Shown here: piece after piece, positions 21,666-32,449 of the stretch
Numbering within the stretch: the first letter of the stretch is position 1
Layout of the letters: each line of letters starts with the position of its first letter
Assembly: GCA_032622095.1 (NCBI GenBank)
Contig: CP136069.1
Location: 101,088,278-101,152,277 of the forward strand
Length of the DNA stretch: 64,000 bases
From: Siphonodentalium dalli
Taxonomy: Eukaryota > Mollusca > Scaphopoda > Gadilida > Siphonodentaliidae
Direction: 5' to 3'
Made by a program: the position numbers and the translations under genes
The notes under the pieces: model-generated
Seen by the model: the letters and a program-made list of their open reading frames with translations, nothing else
Databases searched by the model: none
Told to the model about the DNA's origin: nothing

Positions 21666-22150
21666 AAGGGTGCTTATACCTAAGGCAGGTGAATGACGTC
21701 ATATATATTTTTCAATATTGATCAGTGATTTTTTAGATCGCGGGTATGTATTTTGGAGAAATTATCACGTGACTTCCGGTTAGCAACATTGTGGAGATTG
21801 CAAAAAACGCAGAATTGGGAATGAAGCATCGCGATGAAAATGAAAGTAACTAATTCACAACTTACGAAGAATTCACACAAGTGATTTAGGTCTATTAATT
21901 TCAATTAGACCAATTTCTTTGGTTAGCTTAATGAAAACGAAAAATAAAGACGTCATGATACGGTTTCTGACGTCATTTTGGGTTTGTGGGCCAGAATCTA
22001 GACAATATTGCACAATCCACGACACGTCTTGTCAAGTTGGCATGTCATCTCCGTCGTGATCACTGCGTGATGTTACATAAATTATTCTTAGCGCTATGTC
22101 ACCGATAAAAGGCAAATTTTCGGCACAGCATGTGTGGTTGCTCCACTACG
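21665..22150. mobile_element. ~485-bp insertion splitting the DIRS-like RT
   Basis: RT similarity stops after VLDCRHLNEHLAK (about 22,166) and resumes at YKFRLEV (about 21,668), although these are adjacent in intact relatives. The intervening DNA has no coding content. Its ends show a short inverted similarity (AGCAACCACCA on the left, TGTGGTTGCT on the right). It is probably a small non-autonomous element; the boundary is uncertain by about 20 bp. Confidence 0.5.
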
Positions 22151-22165
22151 TGCCACGTACGATTA

Positions 22166-22475
22166 ATATTATTTTGCAAGATGCTCGTTGAGATGCCTAC
22201 AGTCTAAGACTAATAATTTCTTGCCATTTCTGTTTATGGCAACTGTTAATGGGTTGACAACTGTCGGTATATAATCAACTACAGAAACACAACCTTTATC
22301 TACTAATGTTTTGATTGCCTGATTTACAAAATCAGCGTTATCCCGAGAAGATTTGTTATTATCCAAAACTTTGGCTGTTGGCTCATCAACAAAAGGTAAA
22401 CGGTACCCACTTTTTATGACAGAAATTATGTAATCTGAAGCCCCTGCTTTCTCCCAAATTTTTACACAACCCTTT
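22166..22475 (-). pseudogene. DIRS-like reverse transcriptase, N-terminal part
   Basis: The minus strand reads WEKAGASDYIISVIKSGYRL and then PFVDEPTAKVLDNNKSSRDN, followed by FVNQAIKTLVDKGCVSVV and NPLTVAINRNGKKLLVLDCR. The order S-x-x-I-S-x-I-K-x-G-Y, N-N-x-S, a FV-x-x-AI helix, GC, then V-x-x-P-L-x-V and LVLD is that of the RT fingers of DIRS-like elements. The small gap in frame near 22,370 needs one shift. Upstream of 22,475 nothing further is recognised, so any Gag frame is lost. Confidence 0.75.
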
Positions 22476-22679
22476 ATATCTCACATGCTAGTAATTTGCT
22501 TGTGGTGAACGTTTTGTTGTATAAGCCCACATGACTCTACGCATTGAGCTTCTTTCCCCGACAGCCCCTCCGACCATAGACCCTAAAGAATTAAAACTAA
22601 TACTTATCTTAGGTCTCTATGGCCCTATGAGGCCTCTTTTTGGACACTCGAATTTTGTATATCAAATATGTTTATTCTC

Positions 22680-23345
22680 ATTAAACCATATACAACAAGA
22701 GGTGTGCACTCGAGTGCTAGCATACCCCCACCGTGGCAAATTCAACCCTCATTATCCGTAAACCCAACAAAAAAGACTTTTAACTTTAAAGAAAAATTCG
22801 GACTAATAATATCGATATGGTGTCACAAGAAGCTTGTACAGAAAAAATTATTCAAATTGGTTCATATTTGTTAAAGTTATTAAGTCAGACAAAATTTTCT
22901 AAGTCCAAATAAGTCGAAAATGAAGTGTAATATTACGAAAAACAGTTTGAGCCAATCCCTAGCCGCATCATGTAGAGAGGGTATTGTGAGAAGCATGTAT
23001 ACCAAAAATTATTGATATCGGTTCATATTTGTTAAAGTTATTAAGTCGGACAGAATTTTCTAAGTCAAAATAAGTCGAAAATGAGGCGTAACTTGAAAAA
23101 AAAAGTCTGACCGAACCGCAATTAGCATCATGCGGAGAGATCGTCCTAAGGAGATTGCATACAAAAGCATACAAAAAATTATTGAAATCGGTTCATAGTT
23201 GTTCGAGTTATGAGGTCGGACGGACGGACAGACATACGGAGGGAGAAAGCGTGACGGACGGACGGATGGATGGACGGGCGGACGGACAGACGGACGCAGT
23301 CAATCCAGTATACCCCCCATTTTCTTAGAAAGTGGGGGTATAAAT
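22680..23345 (-). mobile_element. Tandem-core element (~167-bp repeats, (GGAC)n, terminal hairpin)
   Basis: A unit containing ATCGGTTCATATTTGTTAAA and TTATTAAGTCGGACAGAATT recurs at about 22,859, 23,026 and 23,191 (spacing 165-168 bp). The array ends in GGAC/GGAT tetranucleotides (23,218-23,300), then CCAGTATACCCCCC and GTGGGGGTATA, which form a hairpin at the end. A similar end in the opposite orientation occurs at 32,455. The combination of microsatellite, ~160-bp tandem core and terminal hairpin resembles pearl/HINE-type (Helentron-related, non-autonomous) elements of molluscs; assignment is by architecture only. Confidence 0.6.
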
Positions 23346-23555
23346 ACAGTATTTGTGAGAACATAATAAAGTGAAATACATATAATTAAACATCTATTAA
23401 TAATCCCGACGTGTTAGGTATCTCGAGGTGTATGGTGATTTTTCGTCATTTGGCTGCATAACTTTGTCCGTATTATACATTGGGAGAGACTGTCAAAGTC
23501 ACACATCAAGCCAGTCTGATCCTAATATGGGAGAAACTTTTGATATAATATCCAT

Positions 23556-23640
23556 ATATATATATATATATACATACATACACATATACATACATATATC
23601 TATATCCACATATATATCTATACATATATAGCCTTTCGTA
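23556..23640. repeat. (TA)n / (ATAC)n microsatellite
   Basis: ATATATATATATATAT followed by ACATACATACAC and TATATC variants. Simple sequence only. Confidence 0.9.
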
Positions 23641-24690
23641 AATATGAGAACGCGATAAAGATTATCAGAAGATATCGACCATACATCAACAGATGCACTT
23701 TGAAGTTCATATGTACGAGTTACTCGTACTTGTATATACACTTGACTTTGAAATATCAAAGGAAAAGCTTGCTCGCACAGTTGAAGCCAGTTTTAGAAAC
23801 TCAACAAAAGAGCAGCTTGAAACGCATTGATGAAGTGGAGTGGCAGACTAATGGTTTTGTTCCCATTCCAGTCTTGACATCCGATCGAACTCATCTCGAG
23901 TTGGCAATTCGTGTTAACTTCCTTATCTGTCAATGACCACCGGAAACTACGCTGGAATTTCCGTGATAGTCCCACTGGGGAACACGGACCACCTGAATCG
24001 TCCTTGGACATCAAAGAGAGATCATTTCAAAAGAACGCTACTGGAAAGTTTACAAGCGTTTTAGTCGCTCAGTTTTTATGATCGATTTTTAGAGAGTTAA
24101 ACATTTAACAATGGCAACCTGTTGTTGCCCACGGATATATGTTATGATATCCAAACACTGTGTACATCGGCTTTCAAGATCTGACTTTGATGCCCGTTAC
24201 AAAAACACTGCTGGGTTGGAAAAATGTTATGATTCACGAGTGCTTTGGTCGGTCAAATCAATGCATCTTTGGGATGGGTGTGAGCACCTTTACTGTTGGG
24301 AGAAAATAAAACACCACTTCTTAGCGTCGGATTTCCCAACGCAAACAACATCGAACTGAAGTATTTATCTGACGAAACTTCGCAATTCTACACCGTGACT
24401 TGTCATATATATAATTATTGTAACAAATGTTAGATTAATGAAATTTAGAAATGCAGAGAATTGTATCTAAGAAAATTCCACTGAAAGCGCTATAGGCCAA
24501 AATTAATGTATTGGGCAGTGCAAGGTCAAAACTGGTACTATAGGACCTATACATCACTGGAAAGCCCGTTCGAAATGTATATCGTAAGGAAATGTAATAT
24601 ATGTGTGTCATTATGTGATGTTGATTAGACTTATATTATTATATCCTTATTTCCTCAACACAGTCATGGTTGCTCAATCGACCACACCCA
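23640..24690. other. No supported gene
   Basis: Contains short open frames (up to 82 codons) without recognisable motifs. I see no structured repeat. Confidence 0.4.
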
Positions 24691-24698
24691 CTGAGACC

Positions 24699-25219
24699 TA
24701 TATATGTTACAGTAAATCAGTGAAATTAGATGTCACAATAGCCTAACATGTAAAAACAAGTATATGATGACTTTGTATTGAGCTAAGTGAAAATCATTCG
24801 TGCTTCTGTTTTTGTCGACAAAAAAGTTCAACCCGGCCGTTGAGAAAAACCTTTTTTAAACTGTAGTTTGAACACATTAAGTCAATTATTTTAAAATCGA
24901 GAAAAACAGGAACATTGATGATGATTTATCTTAGCATCAAACGTCTTATTGTATAAATGTTGATTGTGTTTGTAATATGACTATAATTTCTATGTATTCC
25001 ATAACTTGTTTGCAATAACAAAAATTTAAACTTTAACTTGGTTGTCCTTCAGTAATTTCATGAAATCCCTGGCGCCTAAAATCAGTAATTACGCGAAATC
25101 CCTGAATTTTCTAGTAATTTCATTAAATCCCTACTCAGATCAGGGATTTCACGAATTTACTAAACGATTCAAGGATTTCGCGTAATTACTAATTTCACTG
25201 ATTTACTGTAACATATATA
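24699..25219. mobile_element. 521-bp element with 31-bp perfect terminal inverted repeats
   Basis: TATATATGTTACAGTAAATC...GAAATTAG at 24,699-24,729 is repeated exactly in inverse at 25,189-25,219. The outer TATATA could itself be a 6-bp target duplication, but it is palindromic, so the boundary is ambiguous. The right half (25,050-25,200) contains further inverted blocks built on AGTAATTTCATGAAATCCCT and its complement. No transposase. A non-autonomous DNA transposon. Confidence 0.8.
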
Positions 25220-25299
25220 CAGCTAACCTAGATATGGGGGCTCCGTTATTTTCTGGAAAACGTTGTTTACCAAGAATATTTTGCCACATACTTAGCTCA

Positions 25300-25720
25300 A
25301 TTTGGCGAAGTTAAGTTTGAGCATATTGCCATCGGATGCATGGTGTCCGTCATCCGTGCGTCTGTCGACAAATTCATTTTGGTACACCCTACAGGCTACG
25401 TGCCACATCTCTGGTCCGATCGTCGCCAAACGGTATATGCATGGATCTTTCGGACGACATCTAGATGGGAGCCATCGATTTTTTCCCGAAATATGTTAAA
25501 AACATGGCCATCAGCATCCATCTTGGATTTCACATTTGAATTCATCGGCACACCCTGCAGACCACATTTATCCTATCGGAGAATTGTTTTGAAATTTTAC
25601 AGGCATGGTTATGATCACCTCTAATTGGGAGCTATCGAATTTGAACGATTTTCGGTGAAAACCATGGCCACCGGCAGCCATCTTGGATTTTACTTACCCA
25701 TACATTTCAAAATGGAATAC
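25300..25720 (-). repeat. ~165-bp satellite with CATCTTGGATTT core, locus 1
   Basis: AACATGGCCATCAGCATCCA followed by TCTTGGATTTCAC (about 25,503) recurs as AACCATGGCCACCGGCAGCC and ATCTTGGATTTTAC (about 25,660). The upstream half of each unit (CATCTAGATGGGAGCCATCG and CTAATTGGGAGCTATCG) also repeats. The same family is at 31,840-32,390 and, in the opposite orientation, at 59,090-61,000. Confidence 0.75.
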
Positions 25721-26220
25721 TCTTCATTCAAATAAATTTTCTTGATTTCACCGGTCGCTTATCTGATAACAACATCTCCAGTATGTACAAAACATATACT
25801 GACCGCTATAACAATCTCAAACCACAGAGCTTGCACAACGATCATACAAAAACGATCAATGATATACAGCCAGCCATTACGATGCAACAGGATCAGCCCA
25901 GACCGAGTGCAACGCATGGCTCACGCTGTCATAGGCAAATGGACAATTTTTTTCTCTCGAAAATGTCAAAACATTGGACATAACTATATAAATGTTAGAT
26001 GTTAAATAAAACAAAAATGTTCATTAATTGTGAAACCAGAAAATGAGGATTTAATTTGGCCACAACTATTTTAATTTGACAAAAATAAAAATCAGAATTG
26101 GCCAAAAGATTTCAACAACTTGGTGAATTGCGGTTCTACTTTCCAGACACTTGGCTGTGGCAATAAAATAATAAACTACTCAGCTACTCGAACAAGCCGC
26201 TTCGCTCGGAAACATAACCT
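25720..26220. other. No supported gene
   Basis: A frame at 25,742-26,005 and its shadow lack motifs. Nothing else is recognised. Confidence 0.4.
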
Positions 26221-27500
26221 ATTGTTATCCATCCCTTAACTAACACCATTTCCGATTGGGCAAAAGCCGCCACGTGATAGTCCTGGAAAAAGTCATATTG
26301 GACTACCGACTGTACAATAGCACTTTTTTTTATTGGGACTCCGTGACGTCACGAATTAACTCAATTGCGAAATGAATCGGTGAAATTGTGTTGCGCGCGC
26401 AACTCTGATGGATTTTAGCAGACGTTTCACTTCCGCATTGAGTTTTTTTTTCTCACTTCCGTGTTTACTTTTCCAAATCATGCTTTTTTATGATCAAAAT
26501 ACAGGTTTTTATAGAGAATTAAGTGCCGACAAATGCCAAAAATAACCACAAAAGATTTATTCCCAAAATTTGGATAAACATACAGATGGATAATAAAAAT
26601 GTCATTATACAATGTTGTGTACAGTATGAGTTTTTCTTGTACTCGTCCAGGTTGTGGTGAAAAGTTATATTGGACTCGACACTGGCGTGATGGGGGGGGG
26701 GGTGGGTGGGATCTCATTAGACTGCTTATTAGTTATGTGGGCAGTAGCCTCTATACGGGCGCCTGTGGCGCATAAGATACTATGGGTGGCGGGATGGGGG
26801 GGGGGGGGGTGGGTGGGATCTCATTAGACTGCTTATTAGTTATGTGGGCAGTAGCCTCTATACGGGCGCCTGTGGCGCATAAGATACTATGGGTGGCGGG
26901 ATGGGGGGGGGGGGGGGGTGGGGGGGATCTCATTAGACTGCTTATTATACAATGTTGTGTACAATATGACTTTTCATCACAACTTGGACTCGTACAAGAA
27001 AAACTCATACTGTACACAACATTGTATAATAACTTTATATTATCATCCATCCCTTAACTAACACTATTTCTGATTGGACAAAAGCCGCCACGTGATAATC
27101 CGGAAAAAGTCACATTGGACACCCGAATGTCATACTGGACTCCCAAATGTGCAATATGACTTTTTTATCGGGATTCCGTGACGTCACAAATTAACTCTTT
27201 TGCGAAATGAATCGGTCAAATTGGGTGCGCGCGCAACACTGGTGGATTTGGCAGACGTTTCACTTCCGCATTGAGTTTTTTTCCACTTACTGTTCCAAAT
27301 CATGCTTTCTGGTGATCAAATGCAGGCTGTTATAGAGAATTAAGTGCCGACAAATAGCAAAAATAACCACTACAATTTTATTCCCAACATTTTGATAAAT
27401 ATACAGATGGATAATAAAAATATCATTATACAATGTTGTCTACAGTATGTGTTTTTCTTGTATTCGTCCAGGTTGTGGTGAAAAGTCATACTGGATATGA
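26220..27500 (+). repeat. Imperfect ~820-bp direct duplication
   Basis: 26,221-26,680 and 27,042-27,500 share the same order of blocks: ATCCATCCCTTAACTAACAC, AAAGCCGCCACGTGATA, CCGTGACGTCAC, CGAAATGAATCGGT, GCAGACGTTTCACTTCCGCA, AGAATTAAGTGCCGACAAAT, AACATACAGATGGATAATAA and TTTTTCTTGT(A)TTCGTCCAGG. They differ by substitutions and short indels. Between them lie the 108-bp poly-G tandem units. Contains a CRE-like TGACGTCA core in both copies, of unknown significance. Confidence 0.85.
26690..26945 (+). repeat. ~108-bp tandem repeat with poly-G tracts
   Basis: The block GGGATCTCATTAGACTGCTT recurs at about 26,708, 26,816 and 26,925. Each copy is preceded by a run of 10-18 G. Units also share AGTAGCCTCTATACGGGCGC. 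The last copy is truncated into an inverted-repeat end (TTATTATACAATGTTGTGTA). The open frame rich in glycine here is an artefact of poly-G. Confidence 0.9.
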
Positions 27501-27560
27501 CTTTTCACCACAACCTGGACGAGTACAAGAAAAACACATACTGCAGAAAACATTATATAG
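27426..27560. repeat. 135-bp palindrome centred at 27,493
   Basis: Left arm ...TCGTCCAGGTTGTGGTGAAA AGTCATA and right arm TATGACTTTTCACCACAACCTGGACGA... are inverted copies separated by five bases. Outer parts (TACAGTATGTGTTTTTCTTG / CAAGAAAAACACATACTGCA) also pair with few mismatches. Other pieces of the same terminal sequence occur at 26,600-26,670 and in inverse at 26,948-27,030. It is the joined ends of an inverted-repeat element family. Confidence 0.85.
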
Positions 27561-27969
27561 TTAATGAATGGCTTGGAGTTGACTATGCCAAAATAGTGGT
27601 CCGAGAGCGGGGGGGGGGGGGGGGGTCGGAAAAAAAACTACAGGATACAAGCTCCGGGTGGGTAGGTGTCCACGAGCCCGGAATGCAATTTTTTTCCAAA
27701 ATCATTTCTAAGACAAATTACAGCTTCAAAATGAATTGAAACAATCAGATTCATATAGTAGTGCATGCTATAGCCTTATACAAGTCAGGGGGCTCTATAT
27801 TTTAATTTTTCCCCCACAATTTCTCCCTTTAACAGTTGAAACCATGGGGTGGGTCCGGTTTTGGTCGAGGAAAAAAATTGCAATGAAAAAAAAAATCCAT
27901 TCTCATCTTTTATCATAGTTTATCATGGCTTTTTTAAACTTATTATACATAGAGGATACCTGCATGTTT

Positions 27970-28104
27970 TGAGTGAATACCGGAAGTATCTCATGAGTGG
28001 TCACAGTGAGATACTGGAATCATCACGAGTGGCCTAAAAGGCCACGAGTGATGATTCCAGTATCTCACTGTGACCACGAATGAGGTAATTCCGGTATTCA
28101 CTCA
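27970..28104. repeat. 135-bp palindrome centred at 28,037
   Basis: Arms start TGAGTGAATACCGGAAGTAT and end ATTCCGGTATTCACTCA. The centre is CTCGTGGCCT-AAA-AGGCCACGAG in folded form, and TGATGATTCCAGTATCTCAC pairs with GTGAGATACTGGAATCATCA exactly. Only a few mismatches break the outer arms (TCTCATGAGTGG versus CCACGAATGAGG). Such DNA would form a long cruciform or RNA hairpin. Confidence 0.95.
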
Positions 28105-28439
28105 AATTACAAAGGTTTTCTTTTTATTATATGCGCTATTTACTAAAATAGATCGAGGAATTAATTCAAAATCGAACTGATTCCGATTCACATCGGCAAT
28201 ACAATTTCTGCACAACAAACAGAGAGACCACGTGGTTCAAAAAAATACTGTGGATAATTCAGAATACACATGCTTCAAATGAGAGTAATATATCAGATAA
28301 CTTTATTTCAAATATACCAACTTACTTGCTTGTGTACTATTAGCAATGTGGCATTGCATTTCTGTCACTTATTGACACAAAATCGTATTTGAACAGTGAT
28401 TGGAGCATTAACAGGCTCCAGATTCAATCTCAGAGCATT

Positions 28440-28560
28440 TAATTTTCAAAATTTTCCGGGGGAGGCCCCCCCCCCCTTAGGCATCTCCTGCTGGGATACT
28501 ACTCGCCTCGACATTTTATAGGAGAGCTACTCGCCACTCGCCTAGAATGATTTTAAGGTG
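28440..28560. other. Poly-C tract region
   Basis: A run of about 10 C near 28,471 sits in a short GC-rich patch. No gene is supported between 28,105 and 29,000; the small frames carry no motifs. Confidence 0.5.
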
Positions 28561-29139
28561 AGCTCCTCATTGCTCACCAGTGATTTCCCACATGGAGAGG
28601 ACTGGAACTGTGTTTATTTAATCAAATTGATGGTGTTTTTACTTTACACATGCACATATTTTAACCTATTGCTAATAAGGGACACAACTATCCTGTTAAA
28701 GTGGGTATTTTACCTTTATAACCATAAATATTTGGGTTTTTAAAGGTTTTGTCACTGGTTTTGTTGGCATATTTTTCAGCCATGTGCTTTGTTTGTTTAT
28801 TTTTTGTGTGTGTACTTGATCAGCGTTCTCTCAGTTCCTGTGCAGACACAATGAGAGACCCTTACCCTGCCAATAACACATTATTTAGTAGAATTTACAA
28901 GATTTTCATCAATTTTGGGAGTGTGTGTCCCAGACATGTGTGGAAAAAACTTACGCTCCCGGGGTGGTGGGTCCCCAAAACTGAAAAACACAAAATTTCC
29001 ACCTTGTATCCGTAATTGTTTCCTGACCCCCCCCCCCCCCCCTGCCGAGAGGAGGTATAGTCCACGAGCCACAGGCGAGTGTACTTTTCCTCCTCTCGGA
29101 CCACTATTTTGGCACAGTCAACGACAAGACATTCATTAT

Positions 29140-29990
29140 TTATTATATTCTATCGAACGTTGGTGCCAATTCTCACACTATTTATGTGACACATTTTTAA
29201 TTACCGTGAATTTTGGAAATCGGTCTCCGATTTTACAATTTACGGCAATCTTTTGACGATGGCAGGGGAGCATAACTATGTTAATAGTTACATCTAACAA
29301 CATCTCTTCGTGATTCATGCATTTATTTCTATAAATACGTCATTAGCAGACATTATGGCGAAATTTTAGAAGTTAACTTGCTTAACTTCGATTAAAACGG
29401 AAAAGGAAGTTACAAATAACGTCCACTGGCATTAGGCAAAATTGGAACTGGCCGCTTGCCAAATAAACGGAGAAACAGTTAAATACATTGGATAGCTATG
29501 GCCGCACATTTGCAAGATCATTACAATTTAGCAATAAATCTAATGATATACCGATATTGCAACAAGTATCGTACAAGGTATTAGTTTAAGATTGGCCGTA
29601 TCTTCAGACGGTAACCCGATTTAGCGAAATGAGTTTGTTACTATAAATAGAAAAAGAATAGTAGGCATGTAGGAATCCTACTGGGGTACTATCGTAAATA
29701 GTACAGCAGTGTGCATCCAATCAGAATGCGAGAAATTCACGTGAGATATAATATTGTATAATAACTTGATATTCCATATATTCACACAACATCTGCGGAC
29801 TCTTTAAATCACGTGATTGACCATGTGCATACTACCGGGAAATACGTCTGTTGACTGGGAGATTCGTCTGTTAAACTGGAACTAATTATTCCCATTTATT
29901 CCTAAATATGTTTTAAATAGTTCCCTGGGTATAAAATAATAAATATGAGTCGACGACATCTGGCCGGAAACGCTTCTATCAAATGGTATT
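29140..29990. other. No supported gene
   Basis: AT-rich, without coding motifs or clear repeats. Confidence 0.4.
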
Positions 29991-29991
29991 G

Positions 29992-29992
<1 letters not shown>

Positions 29993-30039
<47 letters not shown>
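29993..30039. repeat. (AT)n microsatellite, ~23 units
   Basis: Uninterrupted AT dinucleotides followed by AAATAACG. Confidence 0.98.
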
Positions 30040-30044
<5 letters not shown>

Positions 30045-30124
30045 CGATTTGTAACGATTTCCGAATGGAAAAATTATCATTACGCCCTCTTAGGGTGTTT
30101 ATTGGCAAGCATATCTGGCCATGT

Positions 30125-30225
30125 CGTAGGAGGTGATGGACTAAAGTGATTTAAAACGTACTCGGTATTTGCGTACTTGGATGGACTAAATATGATTAGA
30201 AACGTACGTACTCGGTATTTGCGTA
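30125..30225 (+). repeat. Two-copy ~52-bp tandem repeat
   Basis: GGATGGACTAAA(G/T)(T/A)...ACGTACTCGGTATTTGCGTA occurs twice in succession (about 30,132 and 30,178). The second copy has a four-base GTAC expansion. Confidence 0.8.
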
Positions 30226-30229
30226 CCAC

Positions 30230-31020
30230 GTAATGAAGATCGACAATTTTGGCCTCATTATTCTGCTTGCTATTTCATGCACTATTGAGACCACTATTTC
30301 AATAGAAATTAGAACAAATAAGAAAGAAAAGATACATGGCAATGCTAGGCGAAAAAGAAAAAAACAATTCAAATGGCGTATAAGAGAACCGAGAAACTAA
30401 CAATTTAGTGTACTTGCCGCGAGCTGGAAGCGCGTCAACATAACGTGTCAATCGCCAAGCGGCGTTCGTCACTTTTTTGGCAATGGGTGTGTGGTTATTG
30501 GTGTATCAATGCAATGGCCATTGCATGTTTGGCGATGAATCTTTCAACCAATTGGAACGTTTGTGCCCTTTATGAGCACATATCATACATATGGTGTGTA
30601 AATATTTCATAATTATCATAACTTTAGTTTGGCACCTCCGGTTTTTTAAATGTTTTCACATGCTTACTCACCAAGCGCACACTATACACACATGAAAACG
30701 GATTACATATAATCAACTACATAGCCGTAAAGGCCCGTTCCAAACGACGGATTTTTGTCGACTCGAATCTAATTGTATTAAATCCGTCGGTGATGCGACT
30801 GTGGTCAAGTTTGTTGCAGACGGACGCATCTTCGTCGCGTCGAATCTAATACATCGGTCGATTTATTTGAAGGTGGATTCCCGGTTAACGTCACAAAATG
30901 GTCACGTGTAGATATAGAGGCCTATATATACCGGTATGTTATACATATATATACTAAAATACAGTATAAATTATGTATATATATATAACCAATTCACAAT
31001 TGCCATATATGTGTATACCA
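30230..31020. other. No supported gene; short inverted motif near 30,740-30,860
   Basis: GACTCGAATCTAATTGTATT and GCGTCGAATCTAATACATCG are diverged direct copies about 80 bp apart, each near a CCGTCG or GACGGA block. Otherwise nothing is recognised. Confidence 0.4.
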
Positions 31021-31625
31021 TGCATGTAAATACTGGTATACAAGAATTATTATAAATCAGAGACTACCACCCCTACCCCTTATAATAAGGAATACAGGAA
31101 TATATTAATTATTATAAATCATAGGCTAGCACCTATATCCTTTATTATAAGGAATACCGGTATCTATGAATTATTATAAATCATAGGATACCATCCATAC
31201 CCCTCATAATAAGTAATACCGGTTTATATGAATTATTATAAATCTGAGGCTACCACCCCTAACCCTTATAATAAGGAATACCGGTATATATAAATTATTA
31301 TAAATAATAGGCTACCACTCTGCCCCTTATAATACGTAATACCGGAATATATGAATTATTATTAATAAGAGGTTACCACCCCTATATCCCTCATAATAAG
31401 TAATTCTGGTGTATATGAATTATTATAAATCAGTGGTACCACACCTACCCCTTATACTAAGTAATACCGGTGTATATTAATTATTATACATCAGAGACTA
31501 CCACCCCTATTCCTTACAATAAGGAATATCGGTCTATATGAATTATTATAAATCAGTTGCTACAACCCCTACCCATTATACCGGTATATATGAATTATTA
31601 TAAATCATTGATACTATATCCATTA
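31020..31625 (+). repeat. ~60-bp minisatellite (GAATTATTATAAATCA...TACCACCCCTACCCCTTATAATA)
   Basis: About ten consecutive units of 55-65 bp share TATATGAATTATTATAAATC, then a variable AGAGGCTACCACCCCTA, then CCCTTATAATAAGGAATACC and GG(T/A). Divergence between units is moderate with small indels, and the last units are shorter. No gene. The array carries repeated YACCACCCCTA boxes on one strand. Confidence 0.95.
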
Positions 31626-31839
31626 TAAGATGTGAGTCAGTGACATGACATGTTCGTTGAGAAATCAAACTACCAAAATAATTACAATTTGCACAATGTT
31701 ACCTGAGCAATGCTTATAGATATATCTGTCTTTATAACAAAGAGAGCGTGCGACAAATAACGTCATGTGGGTATTTCCGCAGATAAGGAGAACCCCCTCA
31801 TTATTATACCATTATCATATCATTTGCATTCGTTACTTC

Positions 31840-32390
31840 GGCAACTTTCGGCTCTTGTATATGATTAAAGATACAAGTAATTTTGGGGTCGTTCGGCCAA
31901 ACACATGGCCGCCGCAGCCATCTTGGGTTTTACTATTTGCATGACTAAATCCTTTGGCACGGGCTACAGGTTGTACCTTAGGTTGGATCATTATGAAAGT
32001 TGTCATTGCTGTTGACATTGACACATAGATGGGAACAAGTCATTTTGGGGTCATTCTGCCAAAAAACATGGCCGCCAGTGGCCATCTTGGATTTCAAGAT
32101 TCAATCCATTAGCACAGACAACAGGCCGGAGTGTTTGTCTGATCATCATGAAATTTGTCGTGGAAGTTAATATTAACATGTAGATGGGAACGAATCATGT
32201 TTGGGGTCATTCGGCCATAAAACATGGCCGCCGGTAGCCATCTTGGATTTTACTCTTTGTATGACTAAATCCTTTAATCTTGATATTGATCTACTAGATG
32301 GAAGCTATCAAATGTTTTTGAATTTCATAGCCATCAGCAACCATCTTGGATTTTACTTTATATATCTCGTCATGTTGATAATCTAGCATT
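31840..32390 (-). repeat. ~165-bp satellite with CATCTTGGATTT core, locus 2
   Basis: ACATGGCCGCCGCAGCCATC, ACATGGCCGCCAGTGGCCAT and ACATGGCCGCCGGTAGCCAT at about 31,903, 32,068 and 32,222 are each followed by CTTGG(G/A)TTT. Between them AGATGGGAACRARTCAT and TTTGGGGTCATTCGGCCA also repeat. A fourth, more diverged unit ends near 32,360. Same family as 25,300 and 59,090. Confidence 0.9.
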
Positions 32391-32449
32391 ACTTAGACGT
32401 TTCAACTTTCCGCATTCCTAATCGCTCCATTGACTGTAACACATGAAAT

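Larger units (their letters stand above)
18848..22475 (-). mobile_element. DIRS-like retrotransposon remnant (RT, RNase H, tyrosine recombinase)
   Basis: Reading the minus strand from 22,475 downward, coding pieces occur in the order expected for a DIRS-like element: RT, RNase H, a short linker domain, then a tyrosine recombinase that would insert the element in place of an integrase. The element is broken by several frameshifts and by an extra segment of about 485 bp (21,665-22,150) inside RT. I do not see the split direct or inverted terminal repeats that would close the element, nor a Gag frame. All coding similarity is by motif recognition. This is a second DIRS-like relic, distinct in sequence style from the one at 5,080-5,560. 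Confidence 0.8.
27566..29137. mobile_element. ~1.57-kb element with inverted ends (GACTRTGCCAAAATAGTGGTC)
   Basis: The left end reads AATGAATGGCTTGGAGTTGA...TGCCAAAATAGTGGTCCGAG and the right end, in inverse, AATGAATGTCTTGTCGTTGA...TGCCAAAATAGTGGTCCGAG. About 45 bp pair with a few differences. Both ends are followed inwards by a run of G (left) or C (right) of about 17. The interior holds the palindrome at 27,970 and no recognisable transposase. Probably a non-autonomous transposon; TSD not resolved. Confidence 0.7.

Noticed and set aside
26750-27050. Glycine/proline-rich protein frames on both strands
   Set aside because: Caused by poly-G runs in the 108-bp tandem units.
26340-27185. TGACGTCA sites as functional cAMP-response promoters
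   Set aside because: Both sites lie in duplicated repeat DNA with no gene nearby; a binding site alone does not support a promoter call.
31020-31625. CRISPR-like array of ~60-bp period
   Set aside because: The whole unit including the would-be spacer is conserved, so it is a minisatellite; the window is also clearly eukaryotic.
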